In this document: positions 59,346 through 64,000 of the stretch, one piece after another | How positions within the stretch are numbered: the first letter of the stretch is position 1 | Layout: every line of letters starts with the position of its first letter | From: JAFEDN01 sp963697455 | GTDB taxonomy: Bacteria; Pseudomonadota; Gammaproteobacteria; Coxiellales; Coxiellaceae | Direction of reading: 5' to 3' | Length of the DNA stretch: 64,000 nucleotides | Assembly (NCBI GenBank): GCA_963697455.1 | Contig: CAVOOI010000007.1 | Location: forward strand, 248,001 to 312,000 | Position numbers and translations under genes: made by a program | Notes under the pieces: model-generated | Databases searched by the model: none | What the model was told of the DNA's origin: nothing | The model's input: only the letters and a program-made list of their open reading frames with translations

Positions 59346-59396
59346 TTGGCAAGCTGTCTTAAGATATGTTAAAATTATTTTAACTTTATAAAGTTA
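59346..59396 (+). promoter_or_regulatory. Candidate promoter and operator of the repressor gene
   Basis: TTGGCA (59346-59351), 17-nt spacer, TTAAAA (59369-59374) form a plausible promoter. Directly after it TAACTTTATAAAGTTA (59381-59396) is a perfect 16-bp palindrome, a good operator for the XRE/S24 protein encoded 49 nt downstream, in an autoregulatory layout. The divergent REC gene could share it. Confidence 0.5.
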
Positions 59397-59444
59397 TTAT
59401 AGTATTATAATATTAATTTACCAATAAATTGTTTGGAGGGTCGT

Positions 59445-60077
59445 ATGAACCTAGCAATTAACGGTATTACTACACAGGAAATGATGATCCTTGCGGAAAA
59501 TTTGAATAGATTTATGCTGGAGCGTAAAATTGATTCAAAAATTTTACACCAAGCGACTGGAATTTCCGTATCTGCCATTAACGCTTTACGAAGAGGTGAG
59601 GGAAACCCAACTCTGACAACTATGTTGGAATTAGCTAAATTTTTTAACTGTTCAATTGATGCTTTAGTGGGTTTGGACAAAAATGATACTGGAGTTGTCA
59701 GAAATCTCTCAAAAACGATTCCTGTTTATGGCTTGACTGATTCAGTGAATAGATTTACAGATTCGATAATAGAATATATAGCGGAAAATTGCGGTGCACA
59801 TCAAGAACATGATCTGTTCGCCATAAAGATCCATAATAGTGTTTACGCCCCATTTTTTGAAAAGGGCTCTTATTTTATTGTGTCTAAAACGATAAAATAC
59901 AGCGATGGTGATATTGTTTTAGTCAATATTAAAGGTAATGTCATTGTTAGAAAAATCTTTACAACAAATGCAGGTCAGGTTAAATTTTTTAGTATTTCCA
60001 TTCAGCCGGAAATTAGTCAATATGAGGCCTTTGAGCTGGTTGGAGTGGTAATTAAAATAATACAGCCATTATACTAG
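59445..60077 (+). CDS. XRE/S24 (LexA-like) repressor, PrpA-like
   Basis: 210 residues from ATG 59445 (TTGGAGGG ribosome site). Helix-turn-helix of the Cro/CI type (LHQATGISVSAINALRRGEG, TLTTMLELAKFFNCSID) followed by an S24-like C-terminal domain (FAIKIHNSVYAPFFEKGSYF, IVLVNIKGNVIVRKI). The nucleophile Ser and Lys of self-cleaving LexA-type proteins are not evident at the usual places (NSVYAP replaces the DSM-type motif), so cleavage may be absent. Legionella ICEs carry a comparable phage-repressor-like gene (prpA) in their regulatory block. Likely controls the ICE. Confidence 0.82.
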   Translation: MNLAINGITTQEMMILAENLNRFMLERKIDSKILHQATGISVSAINALRRGEGNPTLTTMLELAKFFNCSIDALVGLDKNDTGVVRNLSKTIPVYGLTDSVNRFTDSIIEYIAENCGAHQEHDLFAIKIHNSVYAPFFEKGSYFIVSKTIKYSDGDIVLVNIKGNVIVRKIFTTNAGQVKFFSISIQPEISQYEAFELVGVVIKIIQPLY

Positions 60078-60100
60078 CTTTCTAGGGAAGGATGAATTTT

Positions 60101-60829
60101 ATGGAAAAAAACTATGTTCCCAACTATAGGTTGCCGTTGATATACACAACTATATTAGTTGCGATTATGAATATCTGTAATGTTATGGCTTTTAAAGTGC
60201 TAGATCTATTCGGGTTTTACATTGCTATGAGTGGTTTTTTGTTCCCCACTTCTTTTTACTTTCTATCTGCGCTAAATGAAAGCTATGGTCATCGCGAGAC
60301 GGAGAAAGCGATTTTAATGGTCATGATTGCGCAGAATATTTTATTATTGGTGATATCTATTGCGGTCAGAGCGCCTTCTCCACTTCATGTCCACACCACG
60401 CAACTTTATCTTGATCTTTACGGTAAATTATGGAAGGTATTTATCTCAAGTAATTTGGCGGTTGGTTTTTCTTTTTATTTTAGTTCTTTATTTAATTCTC
60501 GCCTTAAGGTATGGCTACTGGGAAAGAAAAAAATTATTCGTTTCATTGTCTCTACGGGAATCGCTAAGTTTATTTTGGTAAGTATTTCATACCCTATTAA
60601 TTTCTACGGAATTTTACCAGTAAAACAAATTTTCATGATGTGCTTAAACACTTGGATCTTTAAAATGATTGCCGCGCTTATTTTATCACAATTAGTGCCT
60701 CCACTTGTGAGGATGAATAAAAAGATTGATAAAGTTGATATCTACGATATCAATATTTCTTATAATCCTTTAAATTTATATAAAGTTAGTGATAGTTCAA
60801 ATAATATGTATGGAAAATCATTTGTATAA
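60101..60829 (+). CDS. VUT/YhhQ-family membrane transporter
   Basis: 242 residues from ATG 60101 (GGAAGGA 8 nt before). About six membrane helices; FGFYIAMSGFLFPTSFYFL followed by SALNESYGHRETEKAI matches the VUT family pattern (queuosine-precursor transporter YhhQ). The usual acidic D..TE.YG is here A..NESYG. The substrate is probably a small hydrophobic or purine-like precursor; not certain. It directly follows the repressor gene by 23 nt, likely in one operon. A C-terminal tail of about 45 residues is hydrophilic. Confidence 0.82.
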   Translation: MEKNYVPNYRLPLIYTTILVAIMNICNVMAFKVLDLFGFYIAMSGFLFPTSFYFLSALNESYGHRETEKAILMVMIAQNILLLVISIAVRAPSPLHVHTTQLYLDLYGKLWKVFISSNLAVGFSFYFSSLFNSRLKVWLLGKKKIIRFIVSTGIAKFILVSISYPINFYGILPVKQIFMMCLNTWIFKMIAALILSQLVPPLVRMNKKIDKVDIYDINISYNPLNLYKVSDSSNNMYGKSFV

Positions 60830-60918
60830 ATCTACTAATATATTCAGGCGTTTTTGTAAAAAACAAGCTATAAGCCCTTAAAATAGCTTTTTAATAAATT
60901 AGAAAGTGGAGAACATTC

Positions 60919-61425
60919 ATGTTTAAATTCATGAAAAAGAATGAAAATATGGAATATGCTCTAAGATTGGAAGATATCTTAACTACGGAAAATTCTTCAA
61001 TTATCTGTATATTTTCAGAAAAAGGGGGAATCACACCTCTGAAGCTCAAGATAGAAGAAATCTTTTCGAATACAAATATACTAAGAAATGTTCACCCTGA
61101 AACAATCATTGCATTAAGAAAAATTTATGATATGAACCAGGTAACTCAAAGAAAACTTAAATTACTTTCTATTCTAAACAGAAATGAATTTGAGGTATGT
61201 TTTGATGGAAAATTTAAAACCAGAATTTCTGGCAAAGACTTTTGCGCGGATTTGTCTTTTGCATCAATGATGGATATTAAAGATGCGGTAGAAATTATTT
61301 ATAACACCGCATTTAACGAAGCATTCTCTGCCTTTGTGACCTTAGATAAGAATGACAGTTCTGAAGCACAGGAAAAAGAATTTCCTGATGAGACTGTAAA
61401 GCCTATATTGAGTATTGTTAAATGA
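60919..61425 (+). CDS. Hypothetical cytoplasmic protein
   Basis: 168 residues (MFKFMKKNENMEYALRLEDI). Soluble, acidic C-terminus. GTGGAGAACATTC gives the start. The middle (SNTNILRNVHPETIIALRKI) looks helical. No family recognised. Follows the VUT gene in the same direction after 89 nt. Confidence 0.6.
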   Translation: MFKFMKKNENMEYALRLEDILTTENSSIICIFSEKGGITPLKLKIEEIFSNTNILRNVHPETIIALRKIYDMNQVTQRKLKLLSILNRNEFEVCFDGKFKTRISGKDFCADLSFASMMDIKDAVEIIYNTAFNEAFSAFVTLDKNDSSEAQEKEFPDETVKPILSIVK

Positions 61426-61625
61426 ATCTAAGGGATAGGGAGAGAAAATTTTTAGTACCCGGGGATAAGATATTTGGAGTCTTCCTGGGTTCCAGGAGCC
61501 ATATCAGGTTTCCACGTTCCCCGCAGCAGGGGGTTTATGCTGTGTCGGGTGTCTGTTGTAAGCCGGGGAAATTGACGAGAGCAGGTGTTTTGAATATACT
61601 TTGTGGTTCAAAAGGATGATTGCCA
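61426..61625 (+). promoter_or_regulatory. GGA-rich leader before the traT gene pair
   Basis: A locally GC-rich 200-nt stretch with seven GGA triplets (such as AGGGATAGGGAGAG, GGGGATAAG, CCAGGAGCC, AAAGGATGA) and a CCTGG/CCAGG hairpin. GGA in hairpin loops and at the ribosome site is the CsrA recognition pattern. An alternative reading is a 65-codon frame (61422-61619) overlapping the previous stop as ATGA, but its product fits no family. Confidence 0.35.
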
Positions 61626-61955
61626 ATGATGTGTTTTATGACTACTATTCTCTTATTTTTATGCATTTTTGTTATCCCTATGCAAGTCTTCGCAGAAGAC
61701 TATGCGGATGCCCCATCAAAATACACCGTCTACGCCGATCCGAATTTAATTGTTTATGATTATCGAGCATGCGCGCAACTTTTCAGTAAATGCGCTAGAG
61801 AAGTGGCGTTAGGGAGAAAAAGTGGAAATATATCAGCCTGTACAACTTACCGGGATGAGTGTTCTGTAAACGATAGGGCCGTCATTGAGGGAAAAGTGGG
61901 TGAATATTTTGGATCGTCTTTTTTCTGTGGCAAAAAAGCCAAGGTTTCAAAATAA
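61626..61955 (+). CDS. Small exported Cys-rich protein
   Basis: 109 residues from ATG 61626. A signal peptide (ILLFLCIFVIPMQVFAED) is cut after VFA; the mature part has conserved-looking cysteine pairs (YRACAQLFSKCAREVA, SACTTYRDECSVND, FFCGKKAK). Periplasmic, probably disulphide-bonded. It precedes traT by 12 nt, so a partner in surface exclusion is possible. No family recognised. Confidence 0.65.
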   Translation: MMCFMTTILLFLCIFVIPMQVFAEDYADAPSKYTVYADPNLIVYDYRACAQLFSKCAREVALGRKSGNISACTTYRDECSVNDRAVIEGKVGEYFGSSFFCGKKAKVSK

Positions 61956-61967
61956 GAGGAGTCAGTC

Positions 61968-62693
61968 ATGAAGATAATTCGTTCAATGATATTATTGCTG
62001 GTGATCGCCATTCTGACGGGTTGCCAGGCGGTATATACATCCGTTGAGAAGCGCGATCTCCGCGTAGAGGTCAAACAACAAGACACCATCTTTACAGATC
62101 CCGTGCCTCAATCTCAGAAAACCATTTATGTCAGTGTTCGTAATACTTCAGGTAATGCGGACTTGAACCTGAAACCCACTCTCAAAACCGCCATACGCCA
62201 GACGGGTTACAAAGTGGTCGAGAATCCCGATAAGGCGCATTTTATTTTACAAGTCAATGTTCTGAATGCGGAGCGTATGTCTGACGCTAATTATCAAAAG
62301 GCCCTAGTGAGTGGTTTTGGCTCGGGGGTTGTGGGTGGCGTGATTGCTGGCGTCGCGACGAATAACGCAGGAGTGGGTTTGGGTGTAGGCGCAGCCGCGG
62401 GAGCTGTGGGATTTCTAGCCAACACGATGATTCATGATGTGTACTATGTGATTGTGGTGGATATGGAGATTCGTGAAAAAGGGAAAGGCATGGTGGCTAT
62501 TCGCGGCAAACAGAATTTACAGCAAGGTTTAGGCGGTGGAACGACACAAACCTATGCCGAAGAAAGCCGTTACAAAACTTATCGTACGCGTATTGTGGCT
62601 TACGCGAATAAAGTTAATTTGAAGGAAGCTGAAGCGATACCTGCCGTACGTGATCGACTGGCTCAGGTTATTGCAGGTTCTTTTTCAGATTGA
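61968..62693 (+). CDS. traT: Surface-exclusion / complement-resistance lipoprotein TraT
   Basis: 241 residues. Lipoprotein signal with lipobox LTGC, then TraT family segments: YTSVEKRDLRVEVKQQDTIF, TIYVSVRNTSGN, QTGYKVVENPDKAHFILQ, a Gly/Ala/Val hydrophobic hairpin (VVGGVIAGVATNNAGVGLGV) and KYKTYRTRI-like YKTYRTRIVAYANK near the end. TraT is an outer-membrane lipoprotein that blocks redundant conjugation with donor cells and gives serum resistance in F-like plasmids. AGAGGAGTCAGTC ribosome site. Intact. Its presence in this block supports the ICE reading. Confidence 0.93.
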   Translation: MKIIRSMILLLVIAILTGCQAVYTSVEKRDLRVEVKQQDTIFTDPVPQSQKTIYVSVRNTSGNADLNLKPTLKTAIRQTGYKVVENPDKAHFILQVNVLNAERMSDANYQKALVSGFGSGVVGGVIAGVATNNAGVGLGVGAAAGAVGFLANTMIHDVYYVIVVDMEIREKGKGMVAIRGKQNLQQGLGGGTTQTYAEESRYKTYRTRIVAYANKVNLKEAEAIPAVRDRLAQVIAGSFSD

Positions 62694-62728
62694 CAATGAG
62701 TGTCTGTCTGATGAAAAACTAGTGGTTC

Positions 62729-63208
62729 TTACGAAAAGATAGAATGTAGTTCTATGGATTCTTTTATTGTATTTTGAGAATTATCGTCAACATGGAGTTT
62801 AGTGTGCATCACCAAATATTCTTTCAGTTCGTTTAGCTTTATCAGTTGATCTGGCGGTAGTGGCTCTCCTTGAATTACTTTTATTCCCAGTTTAATATCT
62901 GCATGGCCATCAAATTGAATACGGGAGTCAATAATATTAAGTCCACCTTCTCTGATTTTTTTTGCGACTAAAAGTGCTAAAGTGACGTAGGTTTTAGGAG
63001 GATTAGCGGTAAGTCTTTCCATTTGTTTTGCTTTTTGCTTACAAAGATTGAAGCCTATCCAATCTAATCGCATGACGGAAATTTCATCTGTCCCAGATGT
63101 AGGTTGGAATGCTTGGGGTTTAATTTTGCCATTTTTAATATGGTAAGGACTAAAAATAGCGCGTGCTATGTTTTCAGAATCATCTATGTCAATTGGCCAT
63201 TGCGTCAT
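62729..63208 (-). CDS. Uncharacterised protein, partner of the WDGYGA-type gene
   Basis: 159 residues if begun at ATG 63208. It contains IARAIFSPYHIKNGKIKPQA, FQPTSGTDEISVMRLDW and CKQKAKQMERL. I recall this pattern (R-x-I-F-SP-H, aF-x-P, S-V-x-R) as a widespread uncharacterised family often next to genes with a WDGYGA segment, as here. Function unknown. A longer start at TTG 63238 overlaps the upstream gene. Convergent with traT. Confidence 0.6.
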   Translation of the reverse strand: MTQWPIDIDDSENIARAIFSPYHIKNGKIKPQAFQPTSGTDEISVMRLDWIGFNLCKQKAKQMERLTANPPKTYVTLALLVAKKIREGGLNIIDSRIQFDGHADIKLGIKVIQGEPLPPDQLIKLNELKEYLVMHTKLHVDDNSQNTIKESIELHSIFS

Positions 63209-63219
63209 TTGAGTAGTTC

Positions 63220-63762
63220 TTATTTCGATGAGATACAAAATAAAGGTCTTGGGACTGCGAAAGAAAATAATAAGTCATGGATACATTTTAGCGTATAAAT
63301 ATTATAAATATTTAGAGAATTCGCTTGCCCTTCAATGGATGCGGGTTTTTGATCATTCATTTTAATATATCCACTAAAACGGGTTTCTCCAATTTCTAAG
63401 TACGCTATTCCCTGATTTGTTTCCCATTCTATTGAAATAGTTCCATTGGCTAGAGGAGTGATCGTTGGATCAAGTAATTTTGAAAACAATGTGATTGGTT
63501 TGATGATGAGAATAACATTCTCTATCACTGGTTTTGATATTTTTAAAGCACCATAGCCATCCCAGTTTTCGGGCAGTTTAGAAATTTCAGATATTAATTC
63601 TTCTAAGGCTTGCTTCTTTTTTTCAGCATCAGCTATTGCCACTGTATCTCTGCTTAACGAAAGGTAATAAGCCAGACTGGAATCTTTATTGGTTTTTTTA
63701 AATCCTAAAAAGCTATTAGATAAATTTTTAATTTTAAATTTATCCATCAAAGCAGTAAGCAT
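63220..63762 (-). CDS. Uncharacterised protein with WDGYGA motif
   Basis: 180 residues. ISEISKLPENWDGYGALKIS, then PTITPLANGTISIEWETNQG and AYLEIGETRFSGYIKM, is a recurring pattern of unknown function found in many bacteria beside the family of the previous entry. AAAAGGAGATTAT supports the start. No membrane segment. Possibly part of a small defence or stress module; that is a guess. Confidence 0.65.
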   Translation of the reverse strand: MLTALMDKFKIKNLSNSFLGFKKTNKDSSLAYYLSLSRDTVAIADAEKKKQALEELISEISKLPENWDGYGALKISKPVIENVILIIKPITLFSKLLDPTITPLANGTISIEWETNQGIAYLEIGETRFSGYIKMNDQKPASIEGQANSLNIYNIYTLKCIHDLLFSFAVPRPLFCISSK

Positions 63763-63773
63763 ATAATCTCCTT

Positions 63774-64000
63774 TTAAACTTTTACTAAATTTAGAATCTT
63801 ACCCATGACTTCAAGAAAAATCTCTTTCAGTACCTGGTGAGCATTCTTTAATGCTAACATGATAAATTCAATTTCTGGTGAATATTTTTGTTTATCAATG
63901 AGCATCAAATCCATTAGAATGGCTTCTTCGTCGGATTTTGAAAGTTCGGTCAACTCCAAAATCACTTCTTGCTTAGATTTTAAGGGTATTGATATACATA
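63774..64000 (-). CDS. Partial gene at right window edge, unknown
   Basis: A minus-strand frame open from the window edge to a stop at 63774 (about 74 codons): KSKQEVILELTELSKSDEEA, ILMDLMLIDKQKYSPEIEFI, then VLKEIFLEVMGKIL. Helical and acidic. The 5' end lies outside the window. It ends 11 nt before the WDGYGA gene, so the three leftward genes are probably cotranscribed. Confidence 0.5.
   Translation of the reverse strand, partial: CISIPLKSKQEVILELTELSKSDEEAILMDLMLIDKQKYSPEIEFIMLALKNAHQVLKEIFLEVMGKILNLVKV

Overview
The window looks like part of an integrative and conjugative element (ICE) with heavy accessory cargo, in a gammaproteobacterium of the Legionellales type (Legionella, Coxiella, Rickettsiella or Berkiella relatives). 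The evidence is a complete gene order for an MPF-G (PFGI-1/ICEHin1056-like) type IV secretion system, an extra CsrA gene of the kind Legionella ICEs carry, a eukaryotic-like kinase with a Legionella-style C-terminal domain, LuxR/REC/LexA-like regulators and a large family of leucine-rich-repeat (LRR) proteins. Species and family names come from recognition of the translated sequences; no search was run.

Layout. 1-3.0 kb: leftward maintenance genes (a conserved unknown, ardA, a small OB-like protein, a frameshifted ssb, radC), with short hairpins ahead of four of them. 3.06-3.43 kb: a non-coding cluster of inverted repeats, a candidate oriT. 3.8-4.9 kb: a reverse transcriptase broken at a 14-C tract. 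4.9-7.2 kb: effector-like kinase. 7.45 kb: csrA paralogue. 7.7-8.7 kb: an intact IS1595-family element with an 8-bp target duplication. 8.9-12.5 kb: unknown genes and a HEPN/degenerate-MNT pair, flanked by a duplicated piece of the TIGR03761 gene.

12.8-31.7 kb is the conjugation operon, all leftward: pilL, a coiled-coil protein, TIGR03759, TIGR03747, RAQPRD, TIGR03758, TIGR03745, TIGR03750, TIGR03746, TIGR03749, TIGR03752, TIGR03751, the VirB4-like ATPase, TIGR03756, TIGR03755, TraG-like, TraD, a TraI_2 (MobH-like) protein and TIGR03761. Six of these genes plus ssb carry small frameshifts, several at homopolymers or short repeats. The element is therefore decaying, or the assembly has indel errors there.

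31.9-35.9 kb: a 4.05-kb IS21-type element with a zinc-ribbon-like gene, a ParB-like gene, istA and istB, bounded by about 50-bp inverted ends and a 7-bp target duplication. 36.1-57.0 kb: six tandem paralogues of about 1,125-residue membrane-LRR proteins (three intact, three broken), apparently one leftward operon, with mosaic heads and tails and variable LRR centres. 57.4-64 kb: a 2H phosphoesterase, a LuxR-type and a REC-type protein, a divergent XRE/S24 repressor, a VUT transporter, small secreted and unknown proteins, the TraT surface-exclusion lipoprotein and a leftward trio of unknown genes cut by the window edge.

The parts fit together as a conjugative island: entry genes near a possible oriT, a mating-pair apparatus, an ICE-type regulatory block (CsrA-like, LexA-like, LuxR-like), surface exclusion, and cargo that probably acts on a eukaryotic host or on rival elements. 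No integrase, att site, tRNA, rRNA or CRISPR array was seen.
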